44,316 nt of DNA from positions 1-44,316 of the IMG/VR virus record IMGVR_UViG_3300047496_000013. One strand, given 5' to 3'. Position 1 is the first letter of the stretch, and each line of letters starts with the position of its first letter. This DNA is from a virus. The notes beneath the pieces were generated by a model, which was given only the letters and a program-made list of their open reading frames with translations, did no database searches and was not told the origin of the DNA. The position numbers and the translations under genes were made by a program. Below, one piece after another: positions 9,146 to 15,727 of the stretch.

Positions 9146-9826
9146 TCAACTCATACGAATTACAAGTACTCCATCACCTTCAGCCTCATTCCCATGAGAT
9201 AATTCATCGCCAGCGACTACAGACTTAACAGTAAAACTTGGCCCGAGAAGCTTAGGACGAAAACCAGATTTTATACCAAGCCTAGGTGTATCACCGTCTA
9301 ACTGAATTGTACCATCATCATTACGTTTCTTTTGATTGATGGCTACATCCTCCATTACATCATCGCCGTTTTCATCTTTTTCAACTTCTGAAGCTTGCTT
9401 GCGATATTGATCAAGTTGCTTGTGCATATGAATATGAAACTTATCCACATTCATATTTTCTGGCAATGGAATATAAATCCCTTGCCCTACTTTCAAATCT
9501 TCAAATGGATAAGCAAACTCATAATGACCATTAATAGGGATATGATGATTGAGCTTAAAGTTAGCTTTATCAATCATCTTAAATTCTTTTGGCTTGTTAG
9601 GATCAGCAACATTCTTTGAGGTAGGATGCATGGCGACAATAGGAGCGCCACGAATACCCATATCTTTACCGCTACCTTCAAAGGTTTGGGTATCACCTAA
9701 AGCCTGATGTTCTACGCGATTAGGATTAGGGTTATTAAAAGCATTGGGATCAGGATTAAGTGGTTTGCCGGTAAGGTTAGGATTAGGTTGCTGATCAGCA
9801 TTAGGCCAATTTGCTTGCGTTTCCAT
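9146..9826 (-). CDS. Phage protein with YPF-x3-VG motif, unknown function
   Basis: 226 residues from an ATG preceded by AAAGG; an ATG at 9841 lacks a ribosome site. The N-terminal 60 residues are Asn/Pro-rich and disordered-looking. The middle contains AYPFEDLKVGQGIYIPLP, the pattern of a small phage domain often written YPF(D/E)xLxVGxxF. The protein at 11837-12517 has the same pattern, so the two may be distant paralogues. An acidic stretch is followed by a beta-rich C-terminus ending VLVIRMS. First gene after the tRNA pair in the late direction. Confidence 0.55.
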   Translation of the reverse strand: METQANWPNADQQPNPNLTGKPLNPDPNAFNNPNPNRVEHQALGDTQTFEGSGKDMGIRGAPIVAMHPTSKNVADPNKPKEFKMIDKANFKLNHHIPINGHYEFAYPFEDLKVGQGIYIPLPENMNVDKFHIHMHKQLDQYRKQASEVEKDENGDDVMEDVAINQKKRNDDGTIQLDGDTPRLGIKSGFRPKLLGPSFTVKSVVAGDELSHGNEAEGDGVLVIRMS

Positions 9827-9895
9827 AGGATAGCCTTTCATGAGAGGTTAGGGCAAAACGCGAGAAGGGAGGGAAGGTTCCCGTTAAAAAATTAA

Positions 9896-9986
9896 TGGTG
9901 CCGCTACCAAGAATTTCACTCAGTGGCTAATAGCCAGATTTAACTTACTGTGACGCCGAAGCTGTTCACGGTTAAACCTTAGCGGC
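9896..9986 (-). ncRNA. 91-nt tRNA-like RNA with encoded CCA
   Basis: The minus strand starts GCCGCTA and ends TAGCGGC-ACCA, a perfect 7-bp acceptor stem with discriminator A and CCA. It begins three bases after the CCA of the tRNA-Leu. The interior does not form canonical D or anticodon arms. Instead positions 9-16 pair with 43-50 around a C(UUCG)G-capped hairpin, TGGCT/AGCCA forms a 5-bp hairpin at 51-63, and CTGAG/CTTGG (with wobble pairs) forms a T-arm-like stem with a 7-nt loop at 64-80. I read this as a tRNA mimic or a decayed class II tRNA. Confidence 0.5.
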
Positions 9987-9989
9987 GTT

Positions 9990-10065
9990 TGGTACGGGCT
10001 ATCAGATTCGAACTGATACTGAAAGCGTTTTAAGCGCCATCCCTCTGCCGTTGGGGTAAGCCCGC
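9990..10065 (-). tRNA. tRNA-Leu (anticodon UAA), class I shape
   Basis: 76 nt including an encoded ACCA end. The acceptor GCGGGCT/AGCCCGT pairs over 7 bp (one G-U). The T-arm is ATCAG-TTCGAAT-CTGAT, perfectly paired. The anticodon loop is CTTAAAA, giving anticodon UAA (reads Leu UUA/UUG). The D-arm has a CCC/GGG stem. The variable region is only 5 nt, whereas bacterial tRNA-Leu normally has a long variable arm. An AT-rich phage using many TTA codons would benefit from such a tRNA. Confidence 0.8.
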
Positions 10066-10536
10066 ATGTTGGAAGGTAGCACTAAATCTACCGGCGCAAA
10101 CTCTTGAACAAAACGGGCCTTCTTTACCCTTCTTCAAATTTCCTCTAACATTTCTCATAGATTTAGTAAATTCAATATCGCAAACGGAGCAAATTCCTAT
10201 GAACCACTCTTTAGCTTTATCAGGATTAGCTTTGAATGATTTTATAGCATTGGCCGGTCTAGTTAAGATTTGTAAATTATCTAAACTATCATTTGTAAAA
10301 TCTTCATCTATATGATCGGCGGTTTCATTATCTATTAATAATCTGCCTTCCCTAACTTCAACTAACGCTTTAGGCCAAGACAAAGTTCTAGTTTTATTAG
10401 GGTCGCCTTTAGACAGAGAAGTGTTATTAAAAGTTAAATGTTTTCTGCCATCCTTACGTAAGTAAGGCCCGGTCACTTTATCAAAAGCAGGATAAAGCTT
10501 TAACAATTTAATTTTAAATTCAGGGTCCAAAATCAA
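10030..10536 (-). CDS. HNH endonuclease (homing-type)
   Basis: 168 residues. The HNH core is at about residues 73-90: TADHIDEDFTNDSLDNLQIL, with the DH pair, the Asn and the L-x-N-L-x-L spacing typical of phage homing nucleases. A zinc-binding Cys cluster follows: C-SVCDIEF near residue 115 and FCSRVC near residue 145. The last 12 codons lie inside the tRNA-Leu gene on the same strand, and the TAA stop is exactly the anticodon triplet. A free-standing mobile nuclease inserted at a tRNA is plausible. Confidence 0.8.
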   Translation of the reverse strand: MILDPEFKIKLLKLYPAFDKVTGPYLRKDGRKHLTFNNTSLSKGDPNKTRTLSWPKALVEVREGRLLIDNETADHIDEDFTNDSLDNLQILTRPANAIKSFKANPDKAKEWFIGICSVCDIEFTKSMRNVRGNLKKGKEGPFCSRVCAGRFSATFQHAGLPQRQRDGA

Positions 10537-10733
10537 TTACTCTTAGCAATCTTAGCTAACTTAGCCTCATGTTCTTCCAATATAGTTATAGCTACATCCT
10601 TTAAATTTTTAAATGTATCTAAATTCATAGCAATACTATGAATTAGAGTTTGCCCATTTTGAGTAGTATCGACAAACTCAATCCTCACTACATCAGTGAT
10701 ATTAATTTTAATTCCATTTACATATTCACTCAT
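10533..10733 (-). CDS. Small phage protein, unknown
   Basis: 66 residues, overlapping its neighbours on both sides by 4 bases (ATGA type). The sequence alternates beta-like segments (IKINITDVVRIEFVDT) with a C-terminal helix (FKNLKDVAITILEEHEAKLAKIAK). No recognisable domain. Part of a run of short, coupled minus-strand genes. Confidence 0.6.
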   Translation of the reverse strand: MSEYVNGIKINITDVVRIEFVDTTQNGQTLIHSIAMNLDTFKNLKDVAITILEEHEAKLAKIAKSN

Positions 10734-10939
10734 TGCTTTGCTACCAGAGAATTTTTGATAAGATTAAAGTATTTACCAGCACTCTTAGCATCAATCAATT
10801 CATCGTAAGTACGCCTAGGAACATCAATGTAAGTATAAGACTTACCAGAAGTGAAAGTAACAGTAAGTTCTTCGCTTTCATCATCGTAAGAGCAATCTTT
10901 AAGCATAGAGCTATTTTCAAAACTATAGTGTCTGATCAT
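10730..10939 (-). CDS. KTSC domain protein
   Basis: 69 residues from the second ATG, which has AAGGA upstream; a start at 10960 is less likely. The whole protein fits the KTSC domain: SSMLKDCSYDDES, LTVTFTSGKSYTYIDVP, YDELIDAKSAGKYFNLIK. The domain is common in phages and bacteria and its biochemical function is not established; RNA- or protein-binding has been proposed for relatives. Confidence 0.8.
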   Translation of the reverse strand: MIRHYSFENSSMLKDCSYDDESEELTVTFTSGKSYTYIDVPRRTYDELIDAKSAGKYFNLIKNSLVAKQ

Positions 10940-10943
10940 TTTA

Positions 10944-11102
10944 TCATTCCTTATTTGCAATAATATTTATACATTCTAGAAAATTTACAATTAAGTCTAT
11001 ACCTGCATTAATTACAACTTTATCTTCTTCTTTAAGTTTAACTCCTTTAGAATATGCGTCTACTATAACATATACTCTACTTCTGATATCATTTTCTGTC
11101 AT
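10944..11102 (-). CDS. Small protein, unknown
   Basis: 52 residues whose ATG overlaps the stop of the zinc-ribbon gene (ATGA). It ends just inside the start region of the KTSC gene. Beta-alpha pattern (RVYVIVDAYSKGVKL, then VVINAGIDLIVNFLECI). No known domain. Confidence 0.5.
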   Translation of the reverse strand: MTENDIRSRVYVIVDAYSKGVKLKEEDKVVINAGIDLIVNFLECINIIANKE

Positions 11103-11215
11103 TCTTCATCCTCCTCGCTATCTTCATTCTCTGCTTCCCAACAATCTTCACAAATATAAGCTTCATCGTCAACTTCATTTTCCCCACATTCAATACATTT
11201 AAATTTATCAGTCAT
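11099..11215 (-). CDS. Mini zinc-ribbon protein
   Basis: 38 residues with two CxxC knuckles (CIEC at residues 7-10, CEDC at 22-25) and a very acidic tail (EDSEEDEE). Start and stop both overlap the neighbouring genes, which supports translation. Probably binds one zinc; partner unknown. Confidence 0.55.
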   Translation of the reverse strand: MTDKFKCIECGENEVDDEAYICEDCWEAENEDSEEDEE

Positions 11216-11447
11216 TTGCTTCCCCTTCCGCTTCAGCATCAACCAAAGCTATCGTTTCGATACTACAATGATTACTATAGGCCCAGAATGATAACGCTCC
11301 TAATGCCTTCCTATCCTCAAAATTAGAGTAGTTAAATCTCTTTTCAATGACTACCTTATCATTTTCTCTTAAGGAATAGACGATAGCTAAAATTGGGAGA
11401 TTATGTCTAATAGGGACATTTTCAGCGCCCTCTTTGTATTCAACCAT
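11208..11447 (-). CDS. Small protein, unknown
   Basis: 79 residues overlapping both neighbours by 8 bases. Contains a beta-rich middle (LPILAIVYSLRENDKVVIEKRF) and an acidic end. The overlap pattern indicates translational coupling. No domain recognised. Confidence 0.6.
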   Translation of the reverse strand: MVEYKEGAENVPIRHNLPILAIVYSLRENDKVVIEKRFNYSNFEDRKALGALSFWAYSNHCSIETIALVDAEAEGEAND

Positions 11448-11697
11448 TCTTATTAACTTTCAGTAAATCTACGCTCAAAACAGTTTTCTCTATTTCTTGA
11501 TATTGTTTTAGTTGAGCTTTGCCAATAATCGCAATATCCCCATCTTTTAAAAAATTATAAAGATTTCCCATCACTTCTCGCCTATTTACTTCAGCGATGT
11601 AATCTCTAAGAATGTGATGATAAATAGTTTGAACAGCGCGTTCAATTTGCGCGCGCTCATGATTAATTTTAAGGATGCTGTCTACAGCGTTGCTCAT
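11440..11697 (-). CDS. Small helical protein, unknown
   Basis: 85 residues, mostly alpha-helical with many charged residues (INHERAQIERAVQTIYHHILRDYIAEVNRREVMGN, in two blocks). First gene after a strong terminator, so it likely begins a transcription unit, although I see no clear promoter. Confidence 0.6.
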   Translation of the reverse strand: MSNAVDSILKINHERAQIERAVQTIYHHILRDYIAEVNRREVMGNLYNFLKDGDIAIIGKAQLKQYQEIEKTVLSVDLLKVNKNG

Positions 11698-11724
11698 TTT
11701 ATCATTCCCATTTAATTATTTAAA

Positions 11725-11769
11725 AAGGGGCTGGCGGCTAACCCTGATAGGAAAAAGCGACCAGCCCCT
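11725..11769 (-). terminator. Rho-independent terminator
   Basis: AGGGGCTGG and CCAGCCCCT form a perfect 9-bp GC-rich stem around a 26-nt loop; on the minus strand TTTTTAAATAATT follows. It closes the transcription unit of the 11837 gene. Confidence 0.8.
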
Positions 11770-11836
11770 ATAATATTCTTTCGTGATGCAATATCGAAAA
11801 GCTAACAGGGTTTTGTCTATCCTGCAAGCCTTATCT

Positions 11837-12517
11837 TCACTTAATTCGCCCAATCAAAGCGCCCGCTTCAGGAGCAACCCAATCCCCTGACTTGTAACCA
11901 GCCTCAACAGGACGGATAGTAAACTTGCGAGTATAATTCTTCACTGGCAAATGAACAGTCTCGGTCTGCTTAGTACCATCAGGATTAAGAACGGCCTTAT
12001 GGGTTTTCTTATCGCGTACAGCACGGGTAACAAGCTTAGTTTTAGGCTGATTAGTAGTAGGATCAATTACAGGCTCACTGTACTTGTTATTCTGAGCCGA
12101 TACAGTGCTACCCAATGCCTTAACAGCATCGCCTTTCTTGTGTTCGCTATTGCCAGAAAAAAACACCGCCCCAACTTCCATGCTATCAAACGGATACTTG
12201 GTAGGCGCACCAGAACCAGAATGATTACCACGGCGTTTTGCTTCAGGAAGCGCAACGCCAGTAAGTACCGCATACTTGTGAGCTTCAGCACCAGCTACAG
12301 GGGCGAGGTAAGCTGTAGCAGCAGCGGTAGCGCGGCAAGCCACTTTAGTTCCGTCCGCAGGATCAGTAATAGACGGATTGATTTCAATCAATGCAGGAAC
12401 ATGAGCCAACATCGGCTGGCCCTGCACCTGAGAAACAAACGAAACCGTTCCCGCAACAATCTGCTTAAGCAATTCCTTATCAATTCCGTCACTCAAAACT
12501 TTAGTCGCCTTAGCCAT
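11837..12517 (-). CDS. Phage protein with YPF-x3-VG motif, likely well expressed
   Basis: 226 residues from an ATG with AAGGAAA at good spacing. The N-terminal half is Ala/Thr/Val-rich. The centre has KYPFDSMEVGAVFFSGN and the C-terminus YTRKFTIRPVE ... GALIGRIK, together matching a small phage domain that also occurs in the 9146 gene. It is a single-gene unit: its own promoter-like motif lies upstream and a strong terminator downstream, and codon third positions are richer in G/C than in the neighbours. That is the look of an abundantly made protein. Function unknown. Confidence 0.6.
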   Translation of the reverse strand: MAKATKVLSDGIDKELLKQIVAGTVSFVSQVQGQPMLAHVPALIEINPSITDPADGTKVACRATAAATAYLAPVAGAEAHKYAVLTGVALPEAKRRGNHSGSGAPTKYPFDSMEVGAVFFSGNSEHKKGDAVKALGSTVSAQNNKYSEPVIDPTTNQPKTKLVTRAVRDKKTHKAVLNPDGTKQTETVHLPVKNYTRKFTIRPVEAGYKSGDWVAPEAGALIGRIK

Positions 12518-12558
12518 AATCAATTTTCCTTTTGGGTTTGTGAAAGCTAATAATGATC

Positions 12559-12586
12559 ATCTAGTAACTTAGTTTCATCTAGTCAA
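12559..12586 (-). promoter_or_regulatory. Promoter-like motif upstream of the 11837 gene
   Basis: TTGACT, 15-bp spacer, ACTAGAT on the minus strand. It matches the shared TTGAC-N14/15-TATAGA pattern found before six other minus-strand genes, although this -10 half is the weakest. Confidence 0.45.
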
Positions 12587-12763
12587 GAGACTTTCTACAA
12601 AATCTCTTTCATCGTCTAATATTTTTTGAGTAATCTTAACCGGAGCTGCTCTAATTTGACCAGAACAGTCCTCTTTAAGCTTATCGCCTTCAGCGGAGCA
12701 AATTTTGCAAAATGCTACCATATTGTAGCCATCCATATAATAGTCAATTGTGTGGCGTTTCAC
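12575..12763 (-). CDS. Small Cys-containing protein, unknown
   Basis: 62 residues with FCKICSAEGDKLKEDCSG, a zinc-knuckle-like pattern seen in short phage proteins. Overlaps the upstream gene by 4 bases. No defined function. Confidence 0.6.
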   Translation of the reverse strand: MKRHTIDYYMDGYNMVAFCKICSAEGDKLKEDCSGQIRAAPVKITQKILDDERDFVESLLTR

Positions 12764-12981
12764 TTTTTAGCCCTATTTTCTTCAACCTCTGCTTCAGTAA
12801 AAGCGCCAAACTCAATCCCATGAGGATAACAAAGGCTCTTACTCATACCCACACAAATATAAGCTTCACAATTGCTAATTTCACAACGCGGCCACAGCAA
12901 AGTTTCGCCATCGTCTAATTCAATTTTCCCCCAACCTCTGCGGCAATACGAATAATCAATATCTTTGTAAATTAAAGGCAT
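12760..12981 (-). CDS. Small protein, unknown
   Basis: 73 residues with five Cys spread over the first 50 residues (SYCRRGWG, RCEISNCEAYICV, SLCYPH). It could bind a metal, but the spacing matches no family I know. Coupled by overlaps to both neighbours. Confidence 0.55.
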   Translation of the reverse strand: MPLIYKDIDYSYCRRGWGKIELDDGETLLWPRCEISNCEAYICVGMSKSLCYPHGIEFGAFTEAEVEENRAKK

Positions 12982-13163
12982 TCTTTTACCTCATAAGGAT
13001 ATTTCTCTGTCAAAGCCCTAATGCCAATCTTACCTTCTTCCTCGCTTAACTCAATAATCTTTAACGTCTCCTTAGCCTTTCCGTTCCCATCGGTTTGCTT
13101 GCCAAACCAGATTTGAGCTTCAGGAAGGCCATGAGTGTTTTTGATCCAGACAAAATATTTCAT
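12972..13163 (-). CDS. Small protein, unknown
   Basis: 63 residues, starting as a beta strand (KYFVWIKNTHGLPEAQIWFG) and ending helical and charged. Start overlaps the stop of the upstream 51-residue gene. No recognised domain. Confidence 0.55.
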   Translation of the reverse strand: MKYFVWIKNTHGLPEAQIWFGKQTDGNGKAKETLKIIELSEEEGKIGIRALTEKYPYEVKECL

Positions 13164-13315
13164 TCTAACATTTCTTTCATCAATTCTTGTACCGCTTCTT
13201 CATAAGGCGTACCGTTAACAAGCATCTTAACTTTAAGTTTGCTCCACCAATATGCAACTAAACGATCAAGAATTTTTTGACAATCTGCTTTTTCTTCATC
13301 TGTTAATTCATTCAT
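13160..13315 (-). CDS. Small helical protein, unknown
   Basis: 51 residues filling the gap between two clear genes with overlaps on both sides. Helical, acidic at both ends, with a WWSKLKVKML segment in the middle. No recognised domain. Confidence 0.5.
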   Translation of the reverse strand: MNELTDEEKADCQKILDRLVAYWWSKLKVKMLVNGTPYEEAVQELMKEMLE

Positions 13316-13521
13316 TATTTAAACCTATAAGGAATAAGAGAAGCTGGCATTTTAATCAATTTACCTTGATCAACCAAATCAGCCAATATCCTATGTAGAA
13401 CACCATGGCCTATTTTCAAATTACCATAAATCTCTTTGTAAGACGGCATACGCATATGATATAAATGGAAGTCCTTTAAATATTTAAGGACTTCATCGTG
13501 ACGTGATACCCCGCGCGCCAT
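13315..13521 (-). CDS. Winged-helix DNA-binding protein, LexA-N-like
   Basis: 68 residues preceded by a perfect GGAGG. The sequence reads like the N-terminal winged helix of LexA-type repressors: residues 8-30 (VLKYLKDFHLYHMRMPSYKEI), then a recognition helix HGVLHRILADLVDQGKL and a wing ending PYRFK. It has no cleavage or dimerisation domain, so it would be a small stand-alone transcription factor. Confidence 0.65.
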   Translation of the reverse strand: MARGVSRHDEVLKYLKDFHLYHMRMPSYKEIYGNLKIGHGVLHRILADLVDQGKLIKMPASLIPYRFK

Positions 13522-13641
13522 TTATCCTCCGAACAAAATGGACAATACTGAGTAAATTATGCCAAGACTGGCAAAAATAGCTACACCTTTGATTGCTTCT
13601 TGAATAATAAATAGAGTGGTGGGCAACTGTTCAAAATCCAT
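13522..13641 (-). CDS. Small single-span membrane protein
   Basis: 39 residues with one membrane segment (about residues 17-36, GVAIFASLGIIYSVLSILFG). The last codons carry the GGAGG that serves the next gene. Overlaps the stop region of the upstream gene. Function unknown. Confidence 0.5.
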   Translation of the reverse strand: MDFEQLPTTLFIIQEAIKGVAIFASLGIIYSVLSILFGG

Positions 13642-13855
13642 CGCTCATTTCTCTTATCTTCTTTCTTACGTCCTCGCGGACCACTTCACAAACATTACCA
13701 GATTTAGTTGATGTAGACAAGAATATCTTTCTGGTTTTGTTATTATAATAAATTACTCCGCATATATGTCGGGTCCGATGAACAAAATCTATGGAAGCTC
13801 CTAGCTTTTCAGCTTCTAGCCTAGCTGCTTCTAAATGCTCAAGACGTTTTGGCAT
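13631..13855 (-). CDS. Small conserved phage protein
   Basis: 74 residues. The pattern HICGVIYYNNKTRKIFLSTSTKSG ... REDVRKKIREM resembles short phage proteins in which a two-stranded sheet is followed by a basic helix. Function unknown; nucleic-acid binding is possible given the charge. Confidence 0.6.
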   Translation of the reverse strand: MPKRLEHLEAARLEAEKLGASIDFVHRTRHICGVIYYNNKTRKIFLSTSTKSGNVCEVVREDVRKKIREMSDGF

Positions 13856-13856
13856 T

Positions 13857-14267
13857 TTATTTTAACTTTGCGGCAGCATGAAATACAGCAGTTACTTTCT
13901 TTTCAATAATGGTAGTAATCATATTATCGAGTTTTCGCTCAAGTTTTAGTTCATAACTGCGAAGTTCTCTAGCAAAAGTTTCAGTTGCCAATTGATCAGC
14001 TTTCTTTTCGTTAAATTTTTTAATTTCATCTTCAACAGCAGACTTGATAACTCTTAAAACTTGTTCAGGAAGATGATATTTATAATTAAGTCTGCTGTTA
14101 ATTTCAGAAACAGCATTATCATAAATAACTGATTTTTGTTCATTAATTTTACGCTTAAGAACTTCTGCAATTTGAGCAGACGCATTTTTAATCAATTCGA
14201 TCTCAATTTCAGGTTGAGATTTAAGCATTTCAGTTAGCACAGTAGCGTTAATCAAAATCTTGTTCAT
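13857..14267 (-). CDS. Helical protein, unknown
   Basis: 136 residues from the ATG with AAAGGAATG upstream; a longer frame to 14333 overlaps the ParB gene and lacks a ribosome site. Almost entirely alpha-helical, rich in Lys, Glu and Ala, with coiled-coil-like stretches around residues 25-60 and 85-120. It follows the ParB-like gene and may be co-transcribed with it. No domain recognised. Confidence 0.6.
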   Translation of the reverse strand: MNKILINATVLTEMLKSQPEIEIELIKNASAQIAEVLKRKINEQKSVIYDNAVSEINSRLNYKYHLPEQVLRVIKSAVEDEIKKFNEKKADQLATETFARELRSYELKLERKLDNMITTIIEKKVTAVFHAAAKLK

Positions 14268-14322
14268 TCCATCATTCCTTTCTTTAATAATTAAAAACAG
14301 GGGCTTTGTCTGCCCGGTACTA

Positions 14323-15153
14323 TCAATAATCAATCTTCTCCATCAATTCCGCCCAATCATCTTCAGACATAGACCAAGTGACCATATTTTCGGTATCATC
14401 AATCTTTTCTTCAGCATAAGCCTTTTCAACCAAGGCTTTCAGGTGCTTCTTCAGATTGTCCCTAGGAGCCGCAGACTTGCCCTCTGAGCCGCCTTCCTCA
14501 CCTTCGGTATCCTTGGGCATAGCTCGCTTGCGACCCTGCGTAGCAGCCACCGCAACCGCCCCTGTAAGCTCTGCAACAGTCAAGGCAACATCGCCGTTAT
14601 GCTTCTTGAAGGTATTCAGCACCATTGAAGCAGAAGCCTTGCCTTCGGTAATGAATTTCTGAAGCACCAGCGGTAAAGTCAGCAATTCAAGCAACTGACT
14701 AACGCGCCCGCCAGAGATACCAGCCTTAAGCGCAATATCTTTCTGTGCCCAACCAAGAGCAATAAGCCGTTTGAAAACGTTGGCTTGCTCAATGCCGGTA
14801 AGCGGTTTGCCTGAATTGTGAACAATTTGGCTGAAAATCCTATCAGCTTCATTTGAGTGGCGATCTTCAACCATCACCGGAACGGACTTAATTTCCACGC
14901 CAGCATTAACAAGCTGCATAACAGCAGCCAATCGGCAATGGCCGTCCGTTACATAGACAACATCGCTTTCCATATAGCAAACCAGCGGCTTTTTAACGCC
15001 AATTTCTTTAATGGAAGCAGCAAGCTCATTAATATGATTAGCGTTAGCCGGATCAGAAGCATCCCGGCTATTCCAATCTGCTTTAACTTGGATCAGCTTG
15101 GGATCAAGCCGATAAAGATCAGACCGACCTTGAGCAATGTTTTTGATAGCCAT
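14323..15153 (-). CDS. ParB/Srx-fold DNA-binding protein
   Basis: 276 residues. The N-terminal ParB domain contains NHINELAASIKEIG, KKPLVCYM and VTDGHCRLAAVM; the last corresponds to the GERRxRAA nucleotide-binding box of ParB but with DGHCRLAA. A central helix-turn-helix (QKDIALKAGISGGRVSQLLEL) spans about residues 138-158. The C-terminus is a charged Gly/Glu linker plus a helical tail. No ParA is visible nearby, so plasmid-style partitioning is not supported. Regulatory or genome-organising roles fit better. It has its own promoter-like motif overlapping a hairpin. Confidence 0.85.
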   Translation of the reverse strand: MAIKNIAQGRSDLYRLDPKLIQVKADWNSRDASDPANANHINELAASIKEIGVKKPLVCYMESDVVYVTDGHCRLAAVMQLVNAGVEIKSVPVMVEDRHSNEADRIFSQIVHNSGKPLTGIEQANVFKRLIALGWAQKDIALKAGISGGRVSQLLELLTLPLVLQKFITEGKASASMVLNTFKKHNGDVALTVAELTGAVAVAATQGRKRAMPKDTEGEEGGSEGKSAAPRDNLKKHLKALVEKAYAEEKIDDTENMVTWSMSEDDWAELMEKIDY

Positions 15154-15199
15154 TTGAGAATTTCCTTATTTGAGCGTACCGGGTTGGTACAATTTAATC

Positions 15200-15226
15200 A
15201 TTAAACGGGTAGGGATTGATTGTCAA
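15200..15226 (-). promoter_or_regulatory. Promoter-like motif for the ParB-like gene
   Basis: TTGACA, 15-bp spacer, TTTAAT on the minus strand, preceded by CCG at the position shared with the sister motifs. The -35 lies in the loop of a hairpin (see next entry). Confidence 0.5.
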
Positions 15227-15236
15227 CACCTACCCG
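15206..15236 (-). terminator. Hairpin overlapping the ParB promoter (terminator/attenuator candidate)
   Basis: CGGGTAGG and CCTACCCG pair over 8 bp; on the minus strand the loop holds TTGACA and TTTAATG follows. It follows the stop of the 15250 gene and could stop upstream transcription while the next promoter fires. Confidence 0.45.
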
Positions 15237-15249
15237 CTATTATTTTTAA

Positions 15250-15462
15250 TTATTTAGGCAATTGGCTGAAAGCTCTTTCTGCTACAATTCGAGGAACATT
15301 AATTCCGCGCCAATTATAGGCAAACTCGCCGTTGTTTCGAACAATAACTTCCAGCCAGTATTTACCAAGCTTCTTGCTGCAAAAACAATCAGCTTCACCC
15401 TTGGCAGTTTCTTCCATTTCCTCAAGAGTAGCTGTATTCCATCCAGTAAGAGAGTTTGTCAT
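15250..15462 (-). CDS. Small protein, unknown
   Basis: 70 residues from the ATG preceded by CAGGAG; an upstream start at 15486 is less likely. Contains ADCFCSKKLGKYWLEVIVRNNGEFAYN (in two blocks), a beta-hairpin-like core. Preceded by a promoter-like motif. No domain recognised. Confidence 0.6.
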   Translation of the reverse strand: MTNSLTGWNTATLEEMEETAKGEADCFCSKKLGKYWLEVIVRNNGEFAYNWRGINVPRIVAERAFSQLPK

Positions 15463-15492
15463 TTGCCAATCTCCTGTTGCCGACAATCATCC

Positions 15493-15519
15493 TTATATAC
15501 GGTTGATTTGGACAGTCAA
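15493..15519 (-). promoter_or_regulatory. Promoter-like motif
   Basis: TTGACT, 14-bp spacer ending ACCG, TATATAA on the minus strand, about 30 bp before the start of the 70-residue gene. One of seven similar motifs. Confidence 0.6.
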
Positions 15520-15538
15520 CTAGTATTTTGAAGCATCT

Positions 15539-15727
15539 TTAATTATTTAAGCTAATTAAGTGTAAATATTCTCCAATAATACTTTCAGCAGCATCCGCAC
15601 AATAAGCGCAAGAGCCTCTATCTTCATTACTATTAGTACAATCTGACTGCTCACAAGCTATTTTATACAGTTTGGTTAGAATTTCTCTATCTACTGTCTT
15701 AATATATTCTTTCCAATCCTCAGTCAT
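15539..15727 (-). CDS. Small Cys-containing protein, unknown
   Basis: 62 residues, helical, with Cys at CEQSDC and GSCAYCADA. Overlaps the stop of the DUF2786 gene by 4 bases, so it is translated from the same message. No defined function. Confidence 0.55.
   Translation of the reverse strand: MTEDWKEYIKTVDREILTKLYKIACEQSDCTNSNEDRGSCAYCADAAESIIGEYLHLISLNN

Noticed and set aside
14280-14320. Terminator behind the ParB-like gene
   Set aside because: Only a 4-bp GGGC/GCCC stem precedes the T-run; too weak to call.
14323-15153. Plasmid-like partitioning (ParAB) system
   Set aside because: No ParA-type ATPase or array of centromere-like repeats is visible near the ParB-like gene.
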